Below are positions 7,514 to 16,602 of a stretch of 64,000 nt of DNA, in pieces. The first letter of the stretch is position 1, and each line of letters begins with the position of its first letter. This DNA comes from Burkholderia sp052045245. Its GTDB lineage: Bacteria; Pseudomonadota; Gammaproteobacteria; Burkholderiales; Burkholderiaceae. The position numbers and the translations under genes were made by a program. Where the stretch lies: the NCBI RefSeq assembly GCF_052045245.1, contig NZ_JBQEON010000016.1, positions 62,001 to 126,000 on the forward strand, read 5' to 3'. The notes under the pieces were generated by a model. It had not been told where the DNA came from. It made no database searches and saw only the letters and a program-made list of their open reading frames with translations.

Positions 7514-8929
7514 TCAGCGTGCGGCAACGGCGCTGCCGCCGTCGACGGCCGCATCGACCGAAGCCGCAGCCGCAGCCGCGGCCGACGCATGGCCGTGCTC
7601 GCGCTCGAGACTGCGCCGATATTGCCGGCAACCGAGCGCCAGCAGCAGCGCGGCGAGCGTGGCCGCCGCGACGTTGACGATCGACATCGAATGGCCGACC
7701 GCCGCCGGCGCGCCGAACACGCGATCGGTGAACAGCGCGACGACGGTCGTGCCGATCCCGAGCGCGATCAGGTTCGACACGAGCAGGAACAGGGCGGAGA
7801 TCTGCGCGCGCATCTGGTTCGGTGCGAGCGTCTGCATCGCGGCGGTCGACGTCGGCATCGGGAACGACGCGAAGAACATCGCGACGACGAGCATCGCGAG
7901 CGACGCGGGCCGGCTGTCGAGCTGCGTGAACAGCGTCGCGGGAATCACCATGCACGCGGCGCCGATCGCGCCGGCGCGCATCGGTGCGTCGCTGCGGCCG
8001 CGGCGCAGCAGCCAGTCGTTGAGCCAGCCGCCGCAGAACACGCCGGCGGTGTTCGCGACGAGCAGCACGATGCCGAGCGTGTAGCCGGCTTCGACGGCCG
8101 TCATCCCGAAGCGGCGGATATAGAACGCGGGCGTCCAGCTCAGCAGGCAGTACAGCGTCATCGCATAGAACGAGAAACCGAGGTAGTGGCACGCGAAGGT
8201 CGCACGATGCGTGCCGACGAAGCGCAGCGAATCGCGCATCGACACGCGCCGCACGGCGCCCGAGCGATCCTGCGCGAGCCCCTTGCGCTGCGGGTCGCGC
8301 ACGGTCGCGGCGAACAGCAGCGCGACCAGCAGCCCCGGCAGCCCCACGATCAGGAACGTGACCTGCCACGCATGCACCTGCCCGACGACCGGCAGCGTGA
8401 ACGCGCTCGCGTGCTTGAGCAGCGCGATCACGTAGCCGCCGATCAGGAACGCGACGCCGCCGCCGATGAACGAGCCGAGCGAATACACGGCGATCGCGCG
8501 GCCGAGCTTCTCCTTCGGAAAGTAGTCGGCGAGCATCGAATACGCGCCGGGCGACAGCGCGGCCTCGCCGACGCCCACGCCCATCCGCGCGATGAACATC
8601 TGCACGAACTGCTGGCTCATCCCGCACGCGGCGGTCGCGACGCTCCACAGCGCGATGCCGAGCGCGATGATGCGCGGCCGCGCGTAGCGGTCGGCGAGAT
8701 ACGCGACGGGCAGCCCCATCACCGCGTAGAACAGCGAGAACGCGAAACCGTTCAACAGGCTGAACTGCGTGTCGCTCAGGTGCAGGTCGCGCTTGATCGG
8801 TTCGATCATCAGGACGAGCACCTGGCGATCGACGAATGAAAAGACATACGCGAGCATGCAGATGACGACGACATACCATTCGTACGTATAGCGCTTGCCG
8901 TCGGCAGCGCGGGCCGTGGGTGCGGACAT
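7514..8929 (-). CDS. Major facilitator superfamily transporter (aromatic acid importer type)
   Basis: 471 aa with about 12 hydrophobic segments. Loop 2-3 carries the MFS signature (YLADRYARPRIIALGIALWS), and the RMGVGVGEAALSPGAYSMLADYFPKEKLGRA block is typical of the spinster/hexuronate-aromatic MFS branch. The start at 8929 (MSAPTARAADGKRYTYEWY) has CTGGAGAA upstream. Longer upstream reading has no membrane character. It is clustered with the reductase and porin and probably brings the aromatic substrate across the inner membrane. Export cannot be excluded by sequence alone. Confidence 0.85.
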   Translation of the reverse strand: MSAPTARAADGKRYTYEWYVVVICMLAYVFSFVDRQVLVLMIEPIKRDLHLSDTQFSLLNGFAFSLFYAVMGLPVAYLADRYARPRIIALGIALWSVATAACGMSQQFVQMFIARMGVGVGEAALSPGAYSMLADYFPKEKLGRAIAVYSLGSFIGGGVAFLIGGYVIALLKHASAFTLPVVGQVHAWQVTFLIVGLPGLLVALLFAATVRDPQRKGLAQDRSGAVRRVSMRDSLRFVGTHRATFACHYLGFSFYAMTLYCLLSWTPAFYIRRFGMTAVEAGYTLGIVLLVANTAGVFCGGWLNDWLLRRGRSDAPMRAGAIGAACMVIPATLFTQLDSRPASLAMLVVAMFFASFPMPTSTAAMQTLAPNQMRAQISALFLLVSNLIALGIGTTVVALFTDRVFGAPAAVGHSMSIVNVAAATLAALLLALGCRQYRRSLEREHGHASAAAAAAASVDAAVDGGSAVAAR

Positions 8930-9351
8930 GCGGATTCTCCAGGAGCGGGCGGTGGGGATGCGCGGCGGCAGCCTGGCTGGCCGGGCGCCGGCGCGGCGCG
9001 AAAGCGTGCGGGTGACACGATCGGAGATGCAGCGTAGTCGGCCAAATTCGGCCGCCATAGCCGGAGTGACAGCCGCGCCACACGGAGCTTTACCGACCCG
9101 GATAAAGAAAACACCGAGACCGTGCGCGCTCGCCGCCGCGCCGCGCACGTGCGGCGGGGCGCGCGCGCATCATGCGGCACGTCTATAAGCGTTATAGAGC
9201 GGGTTGCGTCGACATCCGAAATTGTCGTTCCTAGACTCGGCCCGTTTTTGATCGGCAGCGTTCGCGTCCGAAGGCGAGCGCGCTTCACCTCAAGCTTCAC
9301 ATCAAGCGGCGCGATGCCGACCGGCGCCGCAATTTCCACGGGACGACGCAC
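8930..9351. other. Divergent promoter region between MFS and porin genes
   Basis: 422 bases without a gene. It holds a perfect 17-base dyad at 9182-9198 (listed separately) and an AT-richer patch around 9100-9240 that probably contains the porin promoter. Nothing else recognisable was seen. Confidence 0.6.
9182..9198. promoter_or_regulatory. Perfect inverted repeat, candidate LysR operator
   Basis: TCTATAA-GCG-TTATAGA is a perfect 7-3-7 dyad and fits the T-N11-A rule of LysR sites. It lies 154 bases before the porin start and in the only gene-free gap between the MFS and porin genes, so it may co-regulate both with the aromatic cluster. Confidence 0.5.
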
Positions 9352-10482
9352 ATGAACCATCCGAACGGGCGAGCCGACCGGCTCGCCGCCCCTCTTGCCA
9401 CGCTGGTTGCCGCACTCCTCGCGAGCGCGGCGCTGCCGGCATGCGCGCAATCGAGCGTGACGCTCTACGGTCGCATCGACACGTCGATCGAATACGCGAA
9501 CGCCGGGCCGAACCACGTGACGCGCATGGGCAGCGGCAACCTGTGGGCGTCGCAGTGGGGCTTGAGGGGCGTCGAGGATCTCGGCGGCGGTTACGCGACG
9601 ATCTTCAAGCTCGAAGACGGGTTCAACGCGGCGAGCGGCGCGCTGTCGAACAGCAGCGCGCTGTTCGGTCGCGAAGCGTGGGTCGGCATGACCGGGCCGT
9701 TCGGCGGCGTGCAGTTCGGCGAGCTCTACACGATCGTGCACACCACGCTCGTCACGTACAGCCTGCCCGGGCTCGGCGCGGGCCTCGCATGGGGCAACGC
9801 GACGAACAACTTCGTCGGCCCCGCGTTCCTGCGCGTGCGCAACTCGATGCGCTACACGTCGCCGCGCTACGCGGGCTTCATGCTGCGCGCGATGGCCGCG
9901 CGCGGCACCAACGGCGCGGCCGGCCAGCCGGCGACGCTCGGCGACACGTATGGCGCGGGGCTCAACTACGTGCACGGCGGGTTGTCGGTCGACGTCGACT
10001 ACATGCAGCAGAAGTTCAGCCCGGTGGCGGCGGCCGCGCTCGGCGCAACCCGTTCGGCCGCGAACGGCAACTACACGGTCGGCGCGATCTCGTACGACTT
10101 CAACGTCGTGAAGGTCGCCGCGCTGTACATGCGGCATCGCGGCGGCCCCGACGTCGCGGCCGCGATCGACAGCCAGAGCGCGTATCCGCACAGCGACACG
10201 ATGGAGCTCAGCGCGACGGTGCCGATCGGGCGCGCGTCGCTGCTGTTGAGCGTCGGCCATTACCGGAAGGTCGCCGACAGCGACGGCAACGCCGATTCGT
10301 ACGGCATCCGGTTCGACTATCCGCTGTCGAAGCGCACGGTGCTGTACACAGGCGCCGCGATGGTGCGCAACGGCGCGCATGCGCGCTTCGTCGTCAATGG
10401 CGCGGCCGGCGGCGGCGTCGCGGTCGCCAAACCCGGCGCGACCGCCAGCTCGATCGTCGCGGGCATCCTTACCTCGTTCTGA
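9352..10482 (+). CDS. Outer-membrane porin, OmpC/gram-negative porin family
   Basis: 376 aa, the usual length of Burkholderia trimeric porins. A signal peptide ends at ALPACAQ|SSVTLYGRIDT, and SSVTLYG is the standard first strand of this family. GLRGVEDLGGGYATIFKLEDGFNAASG and FGREAWVGMTGPFGGVQFGE are hallmark strands. The chain ends in Phe (GILTSF), as needed for recognition by the BAM machinery. It probably admits the substrate of the neighbouring catabolic cluster. Confidence 0.92.
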   Translation: MNHPNGRADRLAAPLATLVAALLASAALPACAQSSVTLYGRIDTSIEYANAGPNHVTRMGSGNLWASQWGLRGVEDLGGGYATIFKLEDGFNAASGALSNSSALFGREAWVGMTGPFGGVQFGELYTIVHTTLVTYSLPGLGAGLAWGNATNNFVGPAFLRVRNSMRYTSPRYAGFMLRAMAARGTNGAAGQPATLGDTYGAGLNYVHGGLSVDVDYMQQKFSPVAAAALGATRSAANGNYTVGAISYDFNVVKVAALYMRHRGGPDVAAAIDSQSAYPHSDTMELSATVPIGRASLLLSVGHYRKVADSDGNADSYGIRFDYPLSKRTVLYTGAAMVRNGAHARFVVNGAAGGGVAVAKPGATASSIVAGILTSF

Positions 10483-10516
10483 TCGTCGTTGGTCCACGTC
10501 GCACCCGCTTGCGCCG

Positions 10517-11548
10517 TCAGGCGCAGGCGGGCGGCTGCGGCGCGAGCCAGGTGTCGAACGGCGCCTGCCGGCCGATATCGAACAGTTCCATCAGCAGCGC
10601 ACGCAGCCAGCGATGGCCCGGATCCGCATCGAAGCGCCGGTGCCAGTATGCGTTCACGGCCCATTCGCCGGCGCCGGCGACCTCATACAGCGCGCATGGC
10701 TGGCGCGCGGCGAACGTGATCGCGACGGTCTCCGGCAGGATCAGCGCGTAATCGCCGTGTTCGAGCAGCGCCGGCACCACCATGAAGTCGGGCAGCGCCG
10801 CCCGCACGCGCGGCATCAGGTCGTGCCGCTCCAGCAATTGCATCGACTGCGGATGCGACGTCACGGCGACGAAGCGCAGCATGTCCGGTGCGTCGCCGTC
10901 GAGCACGAAACCGTCGGGCAGCGCGACACGTTGCGCGGTGCGGCGCGGCATCAGCAACACGCAGCGCTCGTGCAGCAGCGCGGTGCGCTGGAAGTGGCTC
11001 GACGCATCCGCGAAATGCCCGAGCGCAAAATCGATTCGGCCCGATTCGAGCGCGACGTTGAGCTGGCATTCGTCGACGTGCAGCGTTTCGATCACCGCGC
11101 CCGGTGCGCGCCGGTCGAATGCCGCGAGCAGCGTCGGCAGGAACGCGCTCGCCGCGAAGTCGCTCATGTGCAGCCGGAACACGCGCTGCGTGGTGTCCGG
11201 CGCGAAGCGCGAGCCTTCGTCGAGCACGTGCTGCAGGATCGCGAGCGCCTTGTCGACCGAACCCGCGAGCCGCTGCGCGCGCGGCGTCGGCTCGACGCCG
11301 GTGCCGGTGCGCACGAACAGCGCGTCGCGGAACATCAATCGCAAGCGGCCGAGCGCGTAGCTGACGGACGGCTGCGTGACGCCGAGCCGCAACGCCGCGC
11401 GGCCGACATGCCGTTCTTCGTACACCGCGCGAAACGTCTTCAACAGGTTCAGGTCGAGGTCCTGCACGCGCAGGCCGTCGGGCGCGTCGGCGTCGTGCGG
11501 CGCGGGTTCGGACCGGACCGGCCCACGGCTGGTGGCGGCGTGCGTCAT
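10517..11548 (-). CDS. LysR-family transcriptional regulator
   Basis: 343 aa. The HTH region is LDLNLLKTFRAVYEERHVGRAALRLGVTQPSVSYALGRLR, again NodD/NahR-like, followed by a long effector domain. It has an extended N-terminal tail of about 30 residues before LDLNLL. The ATG at 11548 overlaps the TGA of the upstream AraC gene (ATGA), so the two regulators are cotranscribed and coupled. They are divergent from the opine-dehydrogenase-type gene. Confidence 0.85.
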   Translation of the reverse strand: MTHAATSRGPVRSEPAPHDADAPDGLRVQDLDLNLLKTFRAVYEERHVGRAALRLGVTQPSVSYALGRLRLMFRDALFVRTGTGVEPTPRAQRLAGSVDKALAILQHVLDEGSRFAPDTTQRVFRLHMSDFAASAFLPTLLAAFDRRAPGAVIETLHVDECQLNVALESGRIDFALGHFADASSHFQRTALLHERCVLLMPRRTAQRVALPDGFVLDGDAPDMLRFVAVTSHPQSMQLLERHDLMPRVRAALPDFMVVPALLEHGDYALILPETVAITFAARQPCALYEVAGAGEWAVNAYWHRRFDADPGHRWLRALLMELFDIGRQAPFDTWLAPQPPACA

Positions 11549-12537
11549 CGAGCTTGCCTCGCGGTGACGGAAGGCGGGTGGCCGTAACGCCGTGCATAGG
11601 CCTTCGCGAAATGGCCGAAGCCGTGAACGCCGTGCGCGAGCAGCACGTCGGTCACGCTGCGCGCGTCGCCGCGTTGCAGCGCGGCATGCACCGCGGCCAG
11701 CCGGCGCTCGCGCACGAACGCGGCCGGCGTGGTGTTCAGGAACGCGCGGAACGCATGCTGCAGCGTGCGCGGCGCGACGCCCGCGACGGCCGCAAGCGTG
11801 GCGAGCGCGAGCGGGTCGCCGAGATGTGCGTCGACGTGGTCGCATGCGCGGCGCACGTGGGCCGGCAGCGGTGGCGTGCCGCGCGCCAGCGCGTCGCTGT
11901 ACGAATGCGGCAAGTGCGTGAGCAGCAGCGACATCAGCCACGCGGTGAGGTCGGCGCCGAACGCCGTGGCCATTGCGGCCGCGCCGATGCCCGGCTGCGC
12001 GCCGAGCCGGCACAGGTATTCGAAAGTGGGCAGCACGAGCGCGGCGCCGCTGCCGTTGCCGTTGCCGTTTCCGCCGGCCGCGAGCTCGAACCGCAGCGGC
12101 CGCGCGAGCGTCGCCTGCAGCAGGTCCTGCAGCTTGCGTTCGAGCGCGCCGCGTTCGAGCCGCAGCACCAGGTTGCGGCAATCGGGGCTCGTGCTCAGGC
12201 GGCTCGCGAGCGCCGGCGACGATACGGTCAATTCACCCGGGCCGGCGCGTGCGCTGCGGCGGCCGGCCTGCAACTCGCATGCGCCCGCCAGGGTCAGCCG
12301 AAACAGGAAGTGATCGGTATCGTCGCCGAAGTCGATGCGCGTTTCGCGGCCATAGCAGAGTTCGAGCAGCGCGCCGTGATGCAGCGGCACCTCGTACAGC
12401 TCCGCATGAAACGGCGCGCGGCCGTGCGCGGCCATCCGGTGCGGCCCGAGCCGGTGCGCGACGGCGCGTTCGACCTCGTCGGGTGCGTGCAGCGTGCCGA
12501 GCCGGTTCGGCGCATGTCGGGAGAGGGCGATATCCAT
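11545..12537 (-). CDS. AraC-family transcriptional regulator
   Basis: 330 aa. The N-terminal part is an AraC-binding-like ligand domain (HAELYEVPLHHGALLELCYGRETRIDF). The C-terminal 100 residues form the double HTH with LATLAAVAGVAPRTLQHAFRAFLNTTPAAFVRERRL and GHFAKAYARRYGHPPS. The start at 12537 (MDIALSRHAPNRLG) follows ACGAGG. It precedes the LysR gene with a 4-base overlap, and 149 bases separate it from the divergent dehydrogenase operon, which it probably controls. Confidence 0.87.
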   Translation of the reverse strand: MDIALSRHAPNRLGTLHAPDEVERAVAHRLGPHRMAAHGRAPFHAELYEVPLHHGALLELCYGRETRIDFGDDTDHFLFRLTLAGACELQAGRRSARAGPGELTVSSPALASRLSTSPDCRNLVLRLERGALERKLQDLLQATLARPLRFELAAGGNGNGNGSGAALVLPTFEYLCRLGAQPGIGAAAMATAFGADLTAWLMSLLLTHLPHSYSDALARGTPPLPAHVRRACDHVDAHLGDPLALATLAAVAGVAPRTLQHAFRAFLNTTPAAFVRERRLAAVHAALQRGDARSVTDVLLAHGVHGFGHFAKAYARRYGHPPSVTARQAR

Positions 12538-12686
12538 GCGGTGGCCTCGTGTCGGATGCATTGATGCGGCGGGGTGCGTGTCGCCGCGATTGCGTTGCGC
12601 GAACGGGCGTGCCGTTGCGTGTTTTGAAGCGACGCGCCGCGCGCTGCCGCGTAGTCTCGACAACACTCACTCACCGGGAGACAACG

Positions 12687-13793
12687 ATGAAGGTATGTGT
12701 ACTGGGCGGCGGCCACGGCTGCCATGCGGCGGCGATCGACCTGTTCGAGAAGGGCCACGACGTGACGTGGTGGCGGCGCGACCGCGAACCGCACGCGCGG
12801 CTGCGCGAGCTCGGCGCGTTGCACGTGACCGACTATCGCGGCACGCGCGCGGTGCCGCTCGGCGATGCGCACGGCGCGATCCGCCTGACCGGCGATCTCG
12901 CGGCCGCGCTGCGCGGCGCGCGGCTCGTCGTGGTGCCGCTGCCGGCCGTGTCGCACGACGCGCTCGCCGCACAGATCGCGCCGCTGCTCGAGGACGGCCA
13001 GGTCGTGTTCCTGCCGCCCGGCACATTCGGCAGCGTCGTGTTCGCGCGTGCGGCGGCCGACGCCGGCAACCGTGCGCGGGTCGCGTACGCCGAGACGGGC
13101 ACGCTGCCCTACCTGGTGCGCAAGCACGGCGACGACGAAGTCGTGATCAGTGCGTATGCGACGCGTTTGCCGACCGGCGTGTTTCCCGCGCATGCGGCCG
13201 GCTGGGCCTTCGACGTGCTGCGCGCCGGCTATCCGTCGGTCGAGCCGGTCGAGGATGCGCTGTCCGGCGCGTTGATGAATGCGGGCCCGGTGATCCATCC
13301 ACCGCTGATCCTGATGAACGCCGGGCCGCTCGAACACTTCGATGCGTGGGACATCCACAACGAAGGCACGCAACCGTCGATCCGGCGCGTGACGAATGCG
13401 CTCGACGCCGAGCGTATCGCCGTGCGCGAGGCGCTCGGCTACCGCGCGCCGCATTTCCCGCTCGCGGACCACTACGCGACCGACGGCGACGAATGGATGT
13501 ACGGGCGCGGCGCGCACGGCAAGCTGACCGACAGCGGCGACTGGCGCGAGAAGATCGATTTGCGCACCCATCGCTACATGCTCGAGGACACCCGGCTCGG
13601 GCTGTCGTTCATCGTGTCGTGCGGACGCTGGGCGCACGTGCCGACACCGGTGGCGCAGGGGCTGCTGAGCGTGGCATCGGCGGTGACCGGCCGCGACCTG
13701 TATGCGGACGGGCGCACGCTGGACGGCCTCGGGCTCGCCGCCCTGTCGCGCGAGGCGCTGCGCGCGCTGCTCGACGCGGGGTATGCCGCATGA
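12687..13793 (+). CDS. NAD/NADP octopine/nopaline (opine) dehydrogenase family protein
   Basis: 368 aa. The N-terminal Rossmann motif is VCVLGGGHGCHAAAIDL. The C-terminal domain contains NAGPVIHPPLILMNAGPLEH and YEALGYRAPHFPLADHY-like sequence (read as AVREALGYRAPHFPLADHY), as in octopine and opine dehydrogenases, which reductively condense an amino acid with a keto acid or split the product. Here it could act in catabolism. The start at 12687 has GGGAGA upstream. It overlaps the next dehydrogenase by ATGA, and the two are one operon divergent from AraC/LysR. Confidence 0.82.
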   Translation: MKVCVLGGGHGCHAAAIDLFEKGHDVTWWRRDREPHARLRELGALHVTDYRGTRAVPLGDAHGAIRLTGDLAAALRGARLVVVPLPAVSHDALAAQIAPLLEDGQVVFLPPGTFGSVVFARAAADAGNRARVAYAETGTLPYLVRKHGDDEVVISAYATRLPTGVFPAHAAGWAFDVLRAGYPSVEPVEDALSGALMNAGPVIHPPLILMNAGPLEHFDAWDIHNEGTQPSIRRVTNALDAERIAVREALGYRAPHFPLADHYATDGDEWMYGRGAHGKLTDSGDWREKIDLRTHRYMLEDTRLGLSFIVSCGRWAHVPTPVAQGLLSVASAVTGRDLYADGRTLDGLGLAALSREALRALLDAGYAA

Positions 13794-14800
13794 CGGCCGC
13801 CAACGACGTGACGCGCGTGCGCGTGCTCGGCGCGGGACGCATGGGGCAGGGGATCGCGCTCGTCTTCGCGTTCGCGGGCCTCGACGTGACGCTGATCGAC
13901 TTCAAGCCGCGCGACGGGCAGGGATGGCGCGCGTTCGAGGACCGTACGCGCGGCGAGATCGTGCGGCCGCTGCACGCGCAGGTCGCGCTCGGCCGCATCG
14001 ATGCCGCGCAGGCGGAGGCCGTCGTCGCGCGCATTGCACTGGTCGCGCGCGACGGCGCGGCGGAGGCGGTGCGCGACGCCGGCATCGTGTTCGAAGCCTT
14101 GCCCGAAGTGCTCGACGCGAAGGCCGACGCGCTGCGCTGGCTCGGCGAACAGGTCGATGCGCATGCAACGATTGCGTCGACGACGTCGACGTTCGTCGTC
14201 ACCGAGTTGCAGCGACATGTCGTGCATCCCGAACGCATGCTGAATGCGCACTGGCTGAACCCGGCGCTGCTGATGCCGCTCGTCGAGATCAGCCGCAGCG
14301 ACGCGACCGACCCGCGGGTCGTCGACGCGCTGGCCGCGTTGCTGGCGCGCGTCGGCAAGCAGCCGGTGATCTGCGGGCCCGCGCCAGGCTACATCGTGCC
14401 GCGCATCCAGGCGCTCGCGATGAACGAGGCCGCGCGGATGGTCGAGGAAGGTGTCGCGAGCGCGGCCGACATCGACACGGCGATCCGCACCGGCTTCGGC
14501 CCGCGCTTCGCGGTGCTCGGGCTGCTTGAGTTCATCGACTGGGGCGGGTGCGACATCCTGTACTTCGCGTCGAAGTATCTGGCCGAGGAGATCGGCCCGC
14601 GCTTCGCGCCGGCAGCGAGCGTCGTCCGCAACATGGAAGCCGGGCACGATGGGGTGCGCACGGGTACTGGCTTCCACGACTATGCGAACGTGGACGTGCC
14701 CGCGTACATGCGGCAGCGGCTCGGCGAATTCGCGCGGCTGCTCGATCATCTCGGGCTGGCGCCGGTGTTCGACGGCGCGGGGCGCAACCCGGATGCGTAG
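13790..14800 (+). CDS. 3-hydroxyacyl-CoA / L-carnitine-type dehydrogenase family protein
   Basis: 336 aa. The NAD-binding motif VRVLGAGRMGQGIALVFAFAGLDVTLID is that of 3-hydroxyacyl-CoA dehydrogenases. STTSTFVVTELQRHVVHPERMLNAHWLNP is the typical NAD-domain end, and the helical C-terminal domain starts around GYIVPRIQALAMNEAARMVEEGVAS. The family also holds carnitine 3-dehydrogenase and other hydroxy-acid dehydrogenases, so the substrate is open. The gene starts within the stop codon of the opine-dehydrogenase-like gene (ATGA), suggesting consecutive oxidation steps. Confidence 0.82.
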   Translation: MTAANDVTRVRVLGAGRMGQGIALVFAFAGLDVTLIDFKPRDGQGWRAFEDRTRGEIVRPLHAQVALGRIDAAQAEAVVARIALVARDGAAEAVRDAGIVFEALPEVLDAKADALRWLGEQVDAHATIASTTSTFVVTELQRHVVHPERMLNAHWLNPALLMPLVEISRSDATDPRVVDALAALLARVGKQPVICGPAPGYIVPRIQALAMNEAARMVEEGVASAADIDTAIRTGFGPRFAVLGLLEFIDWGGCDILYFASKYLAEEIGPRFAPAASVVRNMEAGHDGVRTGTGFHDYANVDVPAYMRQRLGEFARLLDHLGLAPVFDGAGRNPDA

Positions 14801-14827
14801 CGCGGACGTTGCGGCTGCGTGAGCTTG

Positions 14828-14857
14828 CGGTGCCGCGAAAGCGCGCACGTGGCACCG
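14828..14857. terminator. Candidate bidirectional hairpin between convergent genes
   Basis: CGGTGCC-N16-GGCACCG forms a 7-bp stem with a long loop, without a clear U-tract. It lies between the convergent dehydrogenase and MHS transporter genes, where a transcription end is expected. Confidence 0.3.
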
Positions 14858-14922
14858 TGAACCGGCTGGTTGCTCGCCCGTCGGCGAGGACGCGGGCATG
14901 ACGGTTGGTGCGGGCCGCGCGC

Positions 14923-16260
14923 TCATGCCGTATCGCCGCGCGCGCCGGCGGCCGGCGCGACACGCGTCTCGCGCATCACGCACAGCGTCGCAACCGTCAC
15001 GAGGCCGAGCGCGATGAGGAACAGCGACACCGGCCACGACGCGTGATAGCGCGCGAGCAGTGCGGTCGCGATCAGCGGCGACATCCCGCCCGCGAAGATC
15101 GATGCCACTTCATGGCCGAGCGCGACGCCCGAATAGCGCACCTCGGTGCTGAAGAGTTCGCCGACGAGCGCGGGCAGCGTGCCGATCATCGCGCCGTGGC
15201 TGACCGCCGTGCCGAGCGTCAGCGCGAGCCACACGAGCGGCGTCACGCGCGTGTCGAGCAGCCAGAAGAACGGAAACGCGCAGGCGACGAGGCTCAGCGC
15301 GCCGATCAGGTACACCGGCTTGCGGCCGATCCGGTCGGACAGCCGGCCCCACGCGAGCATCGCGGCCATCTCGACGACCATCGCGATCATCACGCCGGTC
15401 AGCATCACGCCGTTCGGAATGCCGACGTACTTGCCGTAGACGAGCGAGAACGCGAGGAAGATGTACGCGCCGCCGTTTTCGGCGACGCGCAGCCCCATCG
15501 CGAGCAGGATTTCCTTCGGATGGCGACGGACGCACTCGACGATCGGCAAATGCGTGTGCGCGCCGCGCTTGCCGGCCTGCTCGTAGTCGCGGCTCTCCGG
15601 CAGGTGGCGACGGATATAGATGCCGATCGCGAAAATCGCGATGCTCGCGAGGAACGGCAGCCGCCAGCCCCACGTGCGGAACGCGTCGTCGGGTAGCGCC
15701 TGCGCGGCGAGAAACGCGGCCGACGACAGCACGAAGCCGCCGCCCACGCCGAGCTGGCTCCACGCCGCGTAGTAGCCGCGCTGCTCGGGCGGCGCGTTCT
15801 CGCTGATCATCAGCACGCCGCCGCCCCATTCGCCGCCGGACGCGACGCCCTGCAGCAGCCGCAGCGCGACGAGCGCGGCGGGCGCCCACAGGCCGACCTG
15901 CGCGTAGGTCGGCAGCAGGCCGATCGCGAACGTCGATGCGCCCATGATCAGCAGCGTCCACACGAGCGACGCCTTGCGCCCGTAGCGGTCGCCCACGTGG
16001 CCGAACACGATCCCGCCGAGCGGCCGCGCGACGAAGCCGAGCGCGAACGCGGCGAATGCCGCGAGGCTGCCCGCGAGCGGCGACGCGCCGGGCGGAAAGA
16101 ACACGTGGCCGAACACGAGCGCGGCGGCCGTGCCGTAGACGAAGAAGTCGTACCACTCCATCGCGTTGCCGGCGACGGAAGCAATGACGATCCGGCGAAG
16201 CTGCCGGTCGGCGAGCGGCCGGGCGGCGCTCGGGGACTGCACGGTGTCGGTCGGGTACAT
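14923..16260 (-). CDS. MHS-family (metabolite:H+ symporter) MFS transporter
   Basis: 445 aa with about 12 membrane segments. RRIVIASVAGNAMEWYDFFVYGTAAALVFGHVFFP is the hallmark first segment of the MHS group (ShiA, ProP, KgtP, citrate carriers). GHVGDRYGRKASLVWTLLIMG and RLLQGVASGGEWGGGVLMISENAP follow. It uses the proton gradient to import small acids, betaines or dicarboxylates. The start at 16260 is the MYPTDTVQSPS Met. It is convergent with the dehydrogenase pair and is a plausible uptake system for their substrate. Confidence 0.88.
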   Translation of the reverse strand: MYPTDTVQSPSAARPLADRQLRRIVIASVAGNAMEWYDFFVYGTAAALVFGHVFFPPGASPLAGSLAAFAAFALGFVARPLGGIVFGHVGDRYGRKASLVWTLLIMGASTFAIGLLPTYAQVGLWAPAALVALRLLQGVASGGEWGGGVLMISENAPPEQRGYYAAWSQLGVGGGFVLSSAAFLAAQALPDDAFRTWGWRLPFLASIAIFAIGIYIRRHLPESRDYEQAGKRGAHTHLPIVECVRRHPKEILLAMGLRVAENGGAYIFLAFSLVYGKYVGIPNGVMLTGVMIAMVVEMAAMLAWGRLSDRIGRKPVYLIGALSLVACAFPFFWLLDTRVTPLVWLALTLGTAVSHGAMIGTLPALVGELFSTEVRYSGVALGHEVASIFAGGMSPLIATALLARYHASWPVSLFLIALGLVTVATLCVMRETRVAPAAGARGDTA

Positions 16261-16395
16261 GGCGGACTCTGAAGGGGGGCGGGCGCGTGCCGTCTGTCGA
16301 ACCCATGCGGCACTGCGGACTAGTGTTGTCGGCGCTGCCGTCCCGGTCAAATCCGCAGAAAAAGGGGAGTGTCATCACTCCCGCTGATGATGGTC

Positions 16396-16500
16396 GGCGC
16401 GCTACGGCGCGCTGTCCTGCAGCAGCGCGATCATCCGCTGCGCGAGCGGCGGCACGTACGCATCCGTCCGATGAACCACGCCGATGCGTCGGCGCAACTC
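16396..16500 (-). pseudogene. 3' remnant of a LysR-type regulator gene
   Basis: On the minus strand the last about 30 codons read RRRIGVVHRTDAYVPPLAQR followed by MIALLQDSAP and a TAG stop at 16396. This is the typical C-terminal end of a LysR effector domain (IGVV-R-DAY-P-A). No helix-turn-helix or upstream body is present, and the homology stops near 16500. The right boundary is approximate. Confidence 0.45.
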
Positions 16501-16518
16501 CAGTTCGCGCCGCGCGCG

Positions 16519-16581
16519 GCGCTCGAGCGCGGCCATGCGTTGAGCGCGGTGGCACGCGCGGTCGCGGAGAGGCTGCGGTAA
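16519..16581 (+). pseudogene. Possible 3' remnant of a second gene (LysR-like tail)
   Basis: On the plus strand a short reading ends ALERGHALSAVARAVAERLR then TAA at 16581. It looks like the last helix of a regulator and points away from the minus-strand remnant. Read together, the two tails look like what is left after loss of the middle of a divergent gene pair. The piece is too short to be sure. Confidence 0.25.
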
Positions 16582-16602
16582 CGCCGCCGCTCCCGCACCG
16601 GG

